A DNA stretch of 13,310 nucleotides from Cyanobacteria bacterium UBA791 (GTDB taxonomy: Bacteria > Cyanobacteriota > Vampirovibrionia > Gastranaerophilales > Gastranaerophilaceae), in assembly GCA_002297005.1 (NCBI GenBank), contig DBIX01000007.1:390-13699 (forward strand), written 5' to 3'. Below the pieces are notes generated by a model. The model saw only the letters and a program-made list of their open reading frames with translations. It was not told where the DNA came from and did no database searches. Every line of letters starts with the position of its first letter. Position 1 is the first letter of the stretch. The position numbers and the translations under genes are program-made. This document shows positions 6,078-13,310 of the stretch, piece by piece.

Positions 6078-7202
6078 GTGAAGAAGCTTAATTTATATAA
6101 TATATTTAAGAATATTTTTGTGTTCGTTGTAGTATTTTCGCTAACAGCGTCGATTGCTGTTGCAAAACCTAAAGTAAAATCTAAAGAAGAAGCAAGACGC
6201 AAAATCAATAGATTAAAAATTCTAGAAAGAGCGGAATCTAATAAACTTTACAAGAACCAACAAAAACTTGAAACGACAAAAGCTGATTTGAATTATTCAC
6301 AACAAAGATATTCATCAACAAAAGATCAATTAGCTACCCTAGAAAACCAACTATCATCAGCTTTGAGCGAATATAATTCGTTAGATTATCAATTAAAAAA
6401 CAGAATTAGACAAATCTACAAAACACAAAGAAAAGGTGTTGTGGTTCTATTGCTAGAATCAAACAACTTTAATGATTTCTTAGATAGAATTTATTATTCA
6501 AACATTATTTTGAAACACGATTATCAAAACATGGTTCAAGCAAGAGCCAAGGCTAAAGAAATCGCATATTTAAAATACAATATTGAAGAAAAAAGAAAGA
6601 TTTTGGCAAGCTCTATTCGTCAAATCAATCAACAACAAGAATCTATTCAACGCTCAATTTCAAGAAATGAAAACATGATTAATAAATTGAGAACAGATAG
6701 AGTTGCTTACGAAAGAGCAGAAAAAGAATTAGCAAAACAATCTGAAAGTATTGGTACAATGATTAGCCGTAGCACAGCAAAAGACAGAAATCAACCTGTT
6801 AAAGTTGTATCAGGATTTATCAAACCAATTTCAGGTAGAATTACCTCTCCATTTGGATACAGAACTCACCCAATATTTAATAGTAGAACTTTCCACTCTG
6901 GTGTAGATATTGGTGGACCTTACAGAGGAAGTATTCATGCATCTAACTCTGGTAAAGTTATTTACACAGGTTGGTATGGCGGATATGGTAAAGTTGTAAT
7001 CATTGACCACGGTAACATCAACGGTTCACCTACAACAACTTTGTATGCTCACATGGATCAAATCAAAGTTGCTAATGGAGCTTATGTTACTAAAGGACAA
7101 GTTATCGGGCTTGAAGGTACTACAGGTTATTCTACTGGACCTCACGTTCACTTTGAGGTTCGTGTAAATGGTAAACCTAGAAACCCACTTAATTACATTT
7201 AA
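6078..7202 (+). CDS. Secreted coiled-coil M23 peptidase family protein, EnvC-like murein hydrolase activator
   Basis: A 374-residue exported protein. The signal peptide spans about 1-29, with cleavage expected after AVA and before KP. Long coiled coils follow at about 36-115 and 150-228, then a C-terminal LytM/M23 domain (about 245-374). The metal and catalytic residues are all present: H273 and D277 in HSGVDIGG, H325 in LYAHMD, and H356 and H358 in GPHVHFEV. The domain may therefore cut peptidoglycan cross-links itself, unlike E. coli EnvC, whose domain is degenerate and only activates amidases. The coiled coil suggests regulation by an FtsEX-type partner, which is not in this window. The GTG start at 6078 is supported by AAGGA four bases upstream and by the signal peptide directly after it. 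The next gene starts 15 bases downstream. Confidence 0.88.
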   Translation: MKKLNLYNIFKNIFVFVVVFSLTASIAVAKPKVKSKEEARRKINRLKILERAESNKLYKNQQKLETTKADLNYSQQRYSSTKDQLATLENQLSSALSEYNSLDYQLKNRIRQIYKTQRKGVVVLLLESNNFNDFLDRIYYSNIILKHDYQNMVQARAKAKEIAYLKYNIEEKRKILASSIRQINQQQESIQRSISRNENMINKLRTDRVAYERAEKELAKQSESIGTMISRSTAKDRNQPVKVVSGFIKPISGRITSPFGYRTHPIFNSRTFHSGVDIGGPYRGSIHASNSGKVIYTGWYGGYGKVVIIDHGNINGSPTTTLYAHMDQIKVANGAYVTKGQVIGLEGTTGYSTGPHVHFEVRVNGKPRNPLNYI

Positions 7203-7217
7203 GGAATATAAATAGAA

Positions 7218-9503
7218 ATGAAAAAGATAGTAATATTATTAGCTTTAATATTTTTGAATACGCAAGTTGCATCCGCAATACAGGATACAACATATTCTCA
7301 AGACGAATTTATGGGTGGAACACCATCTTTTGAGTCAATGAATAAACAACTAAGACAACAGTACTTTATTCCAGCAAAAACAGAAGAAGAACTTGAAAAA
7401 GAAAAAAAACTTAAGGAAGAAGAACTTGAAAAAACAATTTCAATAACAGAAGAATTTGATAAAGGTTTCTACCATTCAAAAGGTTATTCTATCAAACCTA
7501 TTCAGTTACTTAGATTAAAAGTTAAAAAAGCCTCTATAGAAAGAAAAATTAGAAAAGAAGCTAAAAAACAGGCTCAAAAACAAGAAACTAAGGCATCAAC
7601 AGAAGAAACTGAAGTAAATGAAGTAGAGCAAGAAGAACTACAACAACCAAGCAAACTTCTTCTCGAATGTAAAGAAATGGAATATTTGACTGACAGAAAA
7701 GAACTTCACGCAACTGGCGGTGCAAAGTTAATATTCCCAGCACAAAACATTTCTGCTACAGCCGATGAAATGGTTTATGACCAAATAAAAAACCTTGTAA
7801 AAATGAACGGAAACGTAATAATTTACAAGGGTGAAGATGAATTAATTGGCGATTATATGCAAATTGATTTAAACGAAGAAATTGGCATATTAGACAACAT
7901 GAAATCAGCTGGTTATGAGATTGAAACGGTTGCAGAACGTGGAATACTGATGGGCGACAGAACTATTCAAGAACACGGTCATTTGACAGTTGCTCAAGAA
8001 TACAAAATCCAACTTCGTTCCGGTGTTGACCAATATTTTGGTGAAAAATGGAGAGAACACGACAGATATACTTACGAAGATTTATTCCATAATAGTAAAT
8101 TTGTAATTAAATCAAACCACATTATTCTTGAATCAAAAGGTGATATAGATAAAATCACATTAAAGAGAATGGAACTTTATAAAAACGGAAAAAGAATTTT
8201 TAAATTTCCATCAATGACAATGTATCAAAACAAAAGTCAAGACTACTTCGACGGAAGTTATCCTGAACTTGGTTCAAAACCTAAATTAGGGGTATATGTT
8301 GGACCTGGTTGGGTTATAGAATTACCAAAAAGTTCTTTATTAAAAATCGCACCAATGATTAATTACAATAGCGGATTTGGTCTAGGTGCATACGGTAGAT
8401 TTAGAAGTGCAACAAATACAACAGAAGCTGCTTACGGTTCAGCCAATGATTTTTGGATGGTAAGCGGTCGTCAAGAATTGGATAAAAACCTATATTTGAA
8501 CTACGGTGCAAATGCTTATATCTTAAACGGTTGGCTTGGTCAAGGTTGGGCAAGATATATGGCAGACCTTAACTATGAAAAAAGAACAACCATAAATAAC
8601 TTTATGGGTAAAAAGAGATATTTACACTTTGAACAAATGCTATCAGCAGGTTATATCCAAAATGACGGACAAAAAGAAACTTATAGCACATTTAACAAGA
8701 GTTTCTTTGATAAAGACCATAATCAAATTGACAACAGTAATGTTGGAACAATGCGTTTTAGATATATGTTAAACGCACATCAAATTATGCATCACTACGA
8801 AAACCCAGCAAAATTATTCTTTGCAGATTTATTCTTGTATGCACAAGGTTCAGCTGCAGTATACGGAACAGGTGATACTCAATTTATTGGTAGACTTGGA
8901 CCTATGTTAAGAACACAAATGAAGTATTGGACACAAGATATTGGTTTTTATGCATCTGCATATAGCGATGATTCACCACTTACATATTTCGATGCATACA
9001 GATATGGTAAGTTCAATGTTTATTTAAGAGAAGCTATTAAATTACATAAATTATTAAAAATATCATGGTATGGTTCTGCAAACTTGTCAGACGACTCACT
9101 TGATAAAAGAATTTTACAAGAAAGTAAGTTTGTATTTAACATCGGACCTGACGATATGAACTTGGCACTTGGTTGGGATGCTATCAGAAACGGTTCTTAC
9201 ATTGGTGTAAATATAGATATGGATGCAAAAAGTACAGAAGTTTATTATGATAAATTAGAAATAAAAAATCCTGATAAACTTGGCAAAAATGATAAACATG
9301 GACTTGCAGCATTAGAAAAAGAAGATGAAGCAATGAAGTATAGCGTATACAAACAAGCAAAAGAATTAGGTTCTGTTGAAAAAGAATATTTGGATAAATG
9401 TCAAGTAATAAACCTTGAAGATTCTTCACTAAGAATGCAGGGCGAAAAGGATTACCCTGAATTCAGAAAATATCCAACTCAAAATTCAACTGAAGACCTA
9501 TAA
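7218..9503 (+). CDS. LptD/OstA-like outer-membrane protein (lipopolysaccharide assembly)
   Basis: A 761-residue exported protein. The signal peptide spans about 1-20 (ends ASA). An E/K-rich charged region follows at about 54-145. An OstA/LptA-like beta-jellyroll (about 147-260) contains ATADEMVYDQIKNLVKMNGN (180-199) and DYMQIDLNEEIGILDNM (212-228). A glycine/aromatic-rich C-terminal part (about 290-670) has alternating strands such as GVYVGPGWVIELP and NLYLNYGANAYIL, typical of the LptD barrel. Length fits LptD (784 in E. coli). It would place lipopolysaccharide in the outer leaflet of the outer membrane. Oddities: the charged insert, a hydrophilic tail of about 90 residues after the last barrel-like strand, and only two cysteines, C151 and C728. 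Its operon with the M23 protein suggests coordinated wall and outer-membrane building. The call is secure at family level, less so for substrate. Confidence 0.8.
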   Translation: MKKIVILLALIFLNTQVASAIQDTTYSQDEFMGGTPSFESMNKQLRQQYFIPAKTEEELEKEKKLKEEELEKTISITEEFDKGFYHSKGYSIKPIQLLRLKVKKASIERKIRKEAKKQAQKQETKASTEETEVNEVEQEELQQPSKLLLECKEMEYLTDRKELHATGGAKLIFPAQNISATADEMVYDQIKNLVKMNGNVIIYKGEDELIGDYMQIDLNEEIGILDNMKSAGYEIETVAERGILMGDRTIQEHGHLTVAQEYKIQLRSGVDQYFGEKWREHDRYTYEDLFHNSKFVIKSNHIILESKGDIDKITLKRMELYKNGKRIFKFPSMTMYQNKSQDYFDGSYPELGSKPKLGVYVGPGWVIELPKSSLLKIAPMINYNSGFGLGAYGRFRSATNTTEAAYGSANDFWMVSGRQELDKNLYLNYGANAYILNGWLGQGWARYMADLNYEKRTTINNFMGKKRYLHFEQMLSAGYIQNDGQKETYSTFNKSFFDKDHNQIDNSNVGTMRFRYMLNAHQIMHHYENPAKLFFADLFLYAQGSAAVYGTGDTQFIGRLGPMLRTQMKYWTQDIGFYASAYSDDSPLTYFDAYRYGKFNVYLREAIKLHKLLKISWYGSANLSDDSLDKRILQESKFVFNIGPDDMNLALGWDAIRNGSYIGVNIDMDAKSTEVYYDKLEIKNPDKLGKNDKHGLAALEKEDEAMKYSVYKQAKELGSVEKEYLDKCQVINLEDSSLRMQGEKDYPEFRKYPTQNSTEDL

Positions 9504-9679
9504 TTAAGACTTTAAAACCTTAATTGTGGGAGAAATTATATAAACCTTTATGACCTTCTTTTTTGAGTTAGAAATAGGGTTTGAAGAATATTTTTTAACC
9601 ATAATTACAGTATAAAAAAATTAGAAAGAAAAAACATTATAAAAAACTGTAAAAACTAAGGATAGTCAAAGAGAGCAGT

Positions 9680-11656
9680 ATGAATTTAAATCAAAAAACA
9701 ACATTAATAATAACATTAATAGTATCTATAATTGGATTGATAGCGGTAACAAGTATCAATTCAAAATTATCCTTGAAAAAGAGTATGAATATTTATAGTG
9801 CTGGACTTGAAGATTATAAAGAAAGTCATTATACAAAAGCTAATAAGAAATTTGCAAAAGTATCAAATTTTTCTTCACTAAAACCAGCAGCTTTATATAG
9901 ACAAGCTAGATGTTTAGAACTTTCTGGACACAAACAAAGAGCAATTCTTAAATATACAGAATTAACAACAAGATACCCTAATTTTGCCTTAGCAACAAAA
10001 GCAAAATACAATTCTGCAAAACTTGCTTACGAATTAGGCAAATACAATAAAGCAAAAAGAAAATTTAAAGAGGTTTCAAACAAACACTCTGATACAGAAT
10101 ACGCAGTTGCTAGTGAATATTATCTTGGAATGATTGAATTTAAAAATTCCAAAACTATGAAAAATCATACAAGAAAAATTTTTGCAGAAGAAAAAGCTCT
10201 AAGTCATTTTAGACAATATCTAGACAATGCATCTGGTGGACGTTATGCACAAAATTGTATTAATAGAATAGAAGAAATTCAAAATAAAAAAATCTCAAGA
10301 GAAGATGCTTATCTAATTGGAAAAGCTTATAATGCTTTGTACGACAATAAAAGAGCTTCTCTATATTATGAAAAAACAAATATTCCAAGAACTTGGGTGG
10401 ATGTTGCTAAGAATGAATTTGAACTACACAACTATTCAAAAGTAAAAGCCTTAACCGAAAGAGGTTTGAGAGAATATTCCTACAATGTTGAACCAAAAGA
10501 TGTTCATAAAGCTATCGATTTATATTTGGCAACAACAAGTAATAAAAAAGATGCAGTTAAACACTTGGTTTCAATCAATAATAAGGCAAATGGCTATGAC
10601 TACTTATTGTATTTAGAATGTAGAAATGCACCTCAAAAAGAACAAGTTAACTGCTACAAAAATATTTATACAAAATATCCACAAGGACAATTTGCAGCAG
10701 ATTCACTATATAACATGTTTTACGATTCTGTAAAAAATGGAAATTATTTGTATGCAAAAAATTTAGGAGAAGAACACTTAAAACTTTATCCTCAAACAAA
10801 TTCAACTCCAGCTGTGATATTTTGGCTTGCAAAAGTAAATGACAAATTAAAATATTATAATCAAGCACAAAATTATTACAACAAACTTATAAAAGAATAT
10901 CCTGATGATTACTATGCATATCAAGCTTATTTAAAATCAAAACACATAGAAAATCCTATGTTAAAAACAGATATTACTGAAAAGAAAGTAATGTTCCCAT
11001 ACAGAATGAACTCTAAAAACGATATGATAGTAAAACTTGCTATGCTTGAAGATTATCCACTATTGCAAGATATTTGTGAAAAAGATAAATTCATTCAAAG
11101 TTGGATAGAATATCAAAAGGGCGAATATTCAAAATCAGCAGTCCTAGCAAGAGATGCGATGGATGAATTACAAGTAAAACCACCTGTAAAAGATTTACGT
11201 TGGAGATTAGTATATCCTATTCATTATTATAAAGAAATAAAAAAATACGCAGGGAATAATAACCCCGTAGTTATATTATCTTTGGTTAGAGAAGAAAGCT
11301 ATTTTAACCCAACTGCAAGAAGTTCCGTAGGAGCTCAAGGGTTAATGCAATTAATGCCAGATACTGCAAACGATATTGCTAACAGAAACGGTATCGGCTA
11401 CTTTGACCTTTACAAACCAGAAGATAACTTAAAAATTGGTAATCTATATTATTCATACCTTTTAAATCAACTTAACCAAAAAGATTTCTTTGTAATTCTT
11501 GGCTATAACGGTGGATTTAATGCAGTTAATCAATGGAAAGATTATCTAAATTACGAATGCAATAACGACTTTTTAGAACAAGTTCCATATCCTGAAACTC
11601 AAAACTACTTGAAAAAAGTTCTAAAAAGTTATTGGAATTATATTAGATTATACTAG
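9680..11656 (+). CDS. Slt-type soluble lytic murein transglycosylase family protein, membrane-anchored, with TPRs
   Basis: A 658-residue protein that cleaves the MurNAc-GlcNAc bond of peptidoglycan, forming 1,6-anhydroMurNAc ends. A hydrophobic N-terminal segment (7-24) without a clear cleavage site suggests an inner-membrane anchor with the body in the periplasm. A long helical, TPR-like region follows (about 35-500). The catalytic domain (about 510-658) has REESYFNP with catalytic Glu E539, the motif GAQGLMQLMPDTA (551-563), NLKIGNLYYSYLL (583-595) and YNGG (609-612, usually YNAG). The domain order matches E. coli Slt70. ATG is preceded by AGAGAG. It starts 176 bases after the LptD-like gene and no convincing promoter is visible between, so it could be the operon's last gene or have its own weak promoter. 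Its TAG stop shares bases with the trxB stop. Confidence 0.9.
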   Translation: MNLNQKTTLIITLIVSIIGLIAVTSINSKLSLKKSMNIYSAGLEDYKESHYTKANKKFAKVSNFSSLKPAALYRQARCLELSGHKQRAILKYTELTTRYPNFALATKAKYNSAKLAYELGKYNKAKRKFKEVSNKHSDTEYAVASEYYLGMIEFKNSKTMKNHTRKIFAEEKALSHFRQYLDNASGGRYAQNCINRIEEIQNKKISREDAYLIGKAYNALYDNKRASLYYEKTNIPRTWVDVAKNEFELHNYSKVKALTERGLREYSYNVEPKDVHKAIDLYLATTSNKKDAVKHLVSINNKANGYDYLLYLECRNAPQKEQVNCYKNIYTKYPQGQFAADSLYNMFYDSVKNGNYLYAKNLGEEHLKLYPQTNSTPAVIFWLAKVNDKLKYYNQAQNYYNKLIKEYPDDYYAYQAYLKSKHIENPMLKTDITEKKVMFPYRMNSKNDMIVKLAMLEDYPLLQDICEKDKFIQSWIEYQKGEYSKSAVLARDAMDELQVKPPVKDLRWRLVYPIHYYKEIKKYAGNNNPVVILSLVREESYFNPTARSSVGAQGLMQLMPDTANDIANRNGIGYFDLYKPEDNLKIGNLYYSYLLNQLNQKDFFVILGYNGGFNAVNQWKDYLNYECNNDFLEQVPYPETQNYLKKVLKSYWNYIRLY

Positions 11657-12597
11657 GCAACTGGAGTATTTGTAAGAGCTTCAACGTATCTGCCAGCATA
11701 AACAGCAGCTACTGCACCGTCAGAAGTTGCAGTAATAACTTGTCTAAGTGGAGTTTTTCTAACATCACCGGCTGCATATACACCGTCTACTGAAGTCTTC
11801 ATAGTTTCGTCAGTTATGATAAAACCATTTGAATCTTGTTCAACTTGACCATTAACCAAATCTGTATTTGGCATAAAACCAATGTATGGAAAAATTCCGT
11901 CTACATATAAAGTTGAAACTTCCTTTGTTTTTACATTTTCTATCGTCAAAGATTTAACTGTATCTTCACCGTTTATTTCATTTACAACTGTGTCATATAC
12001 AAATTCTAATTTTTCATTTTTGAATGCTAAATTCTGAACAATTTTATCTGCTCTAAATTCATTTCTTCTATGAATAACATAAACTTTTGTCGCAAATTTT
12101 GTTAAATACATAGCTTCTTCTAGAGCAGCATTGCCACCACCAACAACAGCAACTGTTTTATCTCTATAGAATGCACCGTCACAAATTGCACAATAGCTAA
12201 CTCCACGACCTAAAAATTCTTTTTCACCTTTTACGCCAAGTTTTTTAGGCTGTGCTCCTGTTGCTATAATAACAGATTTTGCTTTAAACGTGTGTGTTAA
12301 AGTTTCGATTGTTTTTGGATTAGAAACTAAATCAATTTTTTGAATTTCTTCCATAGGGAATTTATTTACACCAAATTTATCAGCATGCTCTTCCATTTTT
12401 TCCATTAAGTCATAACCGCCAATAATAGGAAACGCTGGATAATTTTCAAGCTCTAAATAGTTTGACGGTTGACCACCAAACATACTAACATCAACAATAG
12501 CAATATTTCCTGTTGCTCTTGCTGCGTATATTCCAGCAGATAATCCAGCTGGTCCACCACCTAAAATGACTGTATCAAACTCTAAAATTTCACTCAT
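11653..12597 (-). CDS. trxB: Thioredoxin-disulfide reductase (TrxB)
   Basis: A 314-residue cytoplasmic flavoenzyme passing electrons from NADPH through FAD to thioredoxin. FAD binding is seen at LGGGPAGLSAGIYAAR (12-27) and AAGD (275-278). The redox-active pair is C136 and C139 in CAICDG. NADPH binding is seen at VGGGNAALEEA (152-162) and HRRNEFRA (176-183). Length is typical. SMFGGQ replaces the common PGGQ, a minor variant. The ribosome-binding site is AAAGGG, eight bases before ATG. It is preceded by pgi on the same strand with a palindrome in between, so it may be read separately. Its TAG stop overlaps that of the convergent transglycosylase in a CTAG. Confidence 0.96.
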   Translation of the reverse strand: MSEILEFDTVILGGGPAGLSAGIYAARATGNIAIVDVSMFGGQPSNYLELENYPAFPIIGGYDLMEKMEEHADKFGVNKFPMEEIQKIDLVSNPKTIETLTHTFKAKSVIIATGAQPKKLGVKGEKEFLGRGVSYCAICDGAFYRDKTVAVVGGGNAALEEAMYLTKFATKVYVIHRRNEFRADKIVQNLAFKNEKLEFVYDTVVNEINGEDTVKSLTIENVKTKEVSTLYVDGIFPYIGFMPNTDLVNGQVEQDSNGFIITDETMKTSVDGVYAAGDVRKTPLRQVITATSDGAVAAVYAGRYVEALTNTPVA

Positions 12598-12653
12598 CTG
12601 ATAAACCCTTTACTAAATTAATGACGTAATTCAAAAAAATTTGTTTCCTTTTA

Positions 12654-12682
12654 GTAAATGCCACATAAAATGTGGCATTTAC
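12654..12682. repeat. Perfect 12-bp inverted repeat between pgi and trxB (terminator or operator)
   Basis: GTAAATGCCACA (12654-12665) and TGTGGCATTTAC (12671-12682) are exact complements separated by TAAAA. Located 35 bases after the pgi stop and 57 bases before the trxB start, it could be the pgi terminator. However, no T-tract follows directly on the minus strand; a run of seven T lies about 13 bases further on. The symmetric form would also suit a protein-binding site or an mRNA-stabilising hairpin. Confidence 0.75.
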
Positions 12683-12716
12683 ATAAGAATATTAAAGCTA
12701 AATATCAAAACTTTGA

Positions 12717-13310
12717 CTATACGTTAGCCATTTTTTCTTTAAGAACTTTTGCTGATTCTTCATAACCAGTTCTGCCCATTAAAGCGTAAGTATAGTTTTT
12801 AGCTTGTTCTACACCAGGTTGGTTGAATGTATTGATATTGTATAATTCACCAGCGATAGCTGTTTGAACTTCTAACATATACAACAATTGAGCTACGTTG
12901 TATGCATCAACTTTTGGAATAGAAATTGTTACTGTAGGACGTTTATAATCAGATAAAGCAACTCTTGTAGAATCTGCTTCAGCATTGATTAACTGGTTAA
13001 TTGATTTACCACCTAAGTAACCGATACCTGTGTAATCAAAGATTTGAGGAATTTTTAATTCGTTATCAAATTCTTCAACTCTAATAAATGAAATAATTTT
13101 ATCATTTGGACCTTCGTTATAAAGTTGAATTTGAGAGTGTTGGTCAGTAGCACCTAAAGCCTTGATAGGAGTAGGACCTACATGAACTTCTTTACCTTTA
13201 TTATCAACTTGTTTACCTAAAGATTCAGCCCATAATTGAACGTACCAGTCAGAAACATATTTTAATCTGCTTGAATATGGCATCATAACTGATAATCTTT
13301 TGTTTTTCTT
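12717..13310 (-). CDS. pgi: Glucose-6-phosphate isomerase, C-terminal part (cut by the window edge)
   Basis: This enzyme interconverts glucose 6-phosphate and fructose 6-phosphate in glycolysis. The open frame continues to the last base of the window, so the MM at 13286-13281 is internal, not a start. Visible are about 197 C-terminal residues. They include MPYSSRLKYVSDWYVQLWAE, the highly conserved GATDQHSQIQLYNEGPNDK (His and Glu of the active-site region), and the family signature FNQPGVEQAK with the catalytic Lys. The protein ends MANV followed by TAG. The N-terminal portion lies outside the window. Confidence 0.95.
   Translation of the reverse strand, partial: KKNKRLSVMMPYSSRLKYVSDWYVQLWAESLGKQVDNKGKEVHVGPTPIKALGATDQHSQIQLYNEGPNDKIISFIRVEEFDNELKIPQIFDYTGIGYLGGKSINQLINAEADSTRVALSDYKRPTVTISIPKVDAYNVAQLLYMLEVQTAIAGELYNINTFNQPGVEQAKNYTYALMGRTGYEESAKVLKEKMANV

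Noticed and set aside
9184..9429. Minus-strand open frame within the LptD-like gene.
   Set aside because: It is antisense to a clear exported protein, with a Leu/His/Tyr-rich composition and no motif. The same holds for the minus-strand frames at 9829-10011 and 10647-10868 inside the transglycosylase gene.
9504..9679. Possible terminator (AATTAAG/CTTAATT, 9502-9525), a 21-codon frame starting at 9550, and TATAAA-like boxes between the LptD-like and transglycosylase genes.
   Set aside because: The hairpin is only seven AT-rich pairs with a 10-base loop and no T-tract. The frame has no ribosome-binding site close to its start and an uninformative sequence. No -10 box has a matching -35 at proper distance. 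I see nothing firm in this stretch.
13281..13286. ATG ATG taken as the start of the glucose-6-phosphate isomerase gene.
   Set aside because: The frame stays open to the window edge, and the residues before and after it match the interior of the family, so the start lies outside the window.

Overview
The window is AT-rich and densely coded. It combines flagellar rod genes, an LptD/OstA-type outer-membrane lipopolysaccharide-assembly protein, an EnvC-like murein hydrolase activator and a Slt-type lytic transglycosylase. This points to a flagellated, low-GC bacterium with an outer membrane and the standard genetic code (TGA is used as a stop). My best guess is a gut relative of Gastranaerophilales (Melainabacteria, the non-photosynthetic sister group of Cyanobacteria). 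That guess rests on gene content and composition only and would need a sequence search.

Layout. At 1-159, two tRNA genes lie on the minus strand: the 5' part of a tRNA-Tyr(GTA), cut by the window edge, and a complete tRNA-Thr(TGT). A near-consensus promoter sits just upstream. From 160 to 338 is a divergent promoter region, with a housekeeping promoter candidate and a sigma-28-like (flagellar) candidate facing right. At 339-2610 is a tight four-gene flagellar rod operon: two FlgF/FlgG-family proteins, then FlgB and FlgC. It ends in a long hairpin that is probably a bidirectional terminator shared with the gene coming the other way. At 2665-5860 (minus strand) is a two-gene unit: a large STAND-like ATPase with TPRs, overlapping rsmG (16S rRNA m7G methyltransferase).

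From 5861 to 5965 is a compact divergent promoter region with a repeated TTGCAAATT element. At 5966-9503 (plus strand) is an envelope operon: an unlisted 34-residue membrane microprotein, a secreted M23/EnvC-like coiled-coil endopeptidase homologue, and an LptD-like outer-membrane protein. At 9680-11656 is a membrane-anchored Slt-type lytic transglycosylase. Its stop codon shares a CTAG with the stop of the convergent trxB (11653-12597, minus). At 12654-12682 is a perfect 12-bp palindrome. At 12717-13310 is the C-terminal part of glucose-6-phosphate isomerase (minus), running off the right edge.

The rightward genes from 5966 to 11656 together deal with envelope building: peptidoglycan cleavage and its activation, lipopolysaccharide export, and a small membrane protein of unknown role. 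No CRISPR array, insertion sequence, phage gene or classical defence cassette is visible. The least conventional elements are the STAND-like ATPase with a non-canonical Walker A, the microprotein, and the two-cysteine layout of the LptD-like protein.
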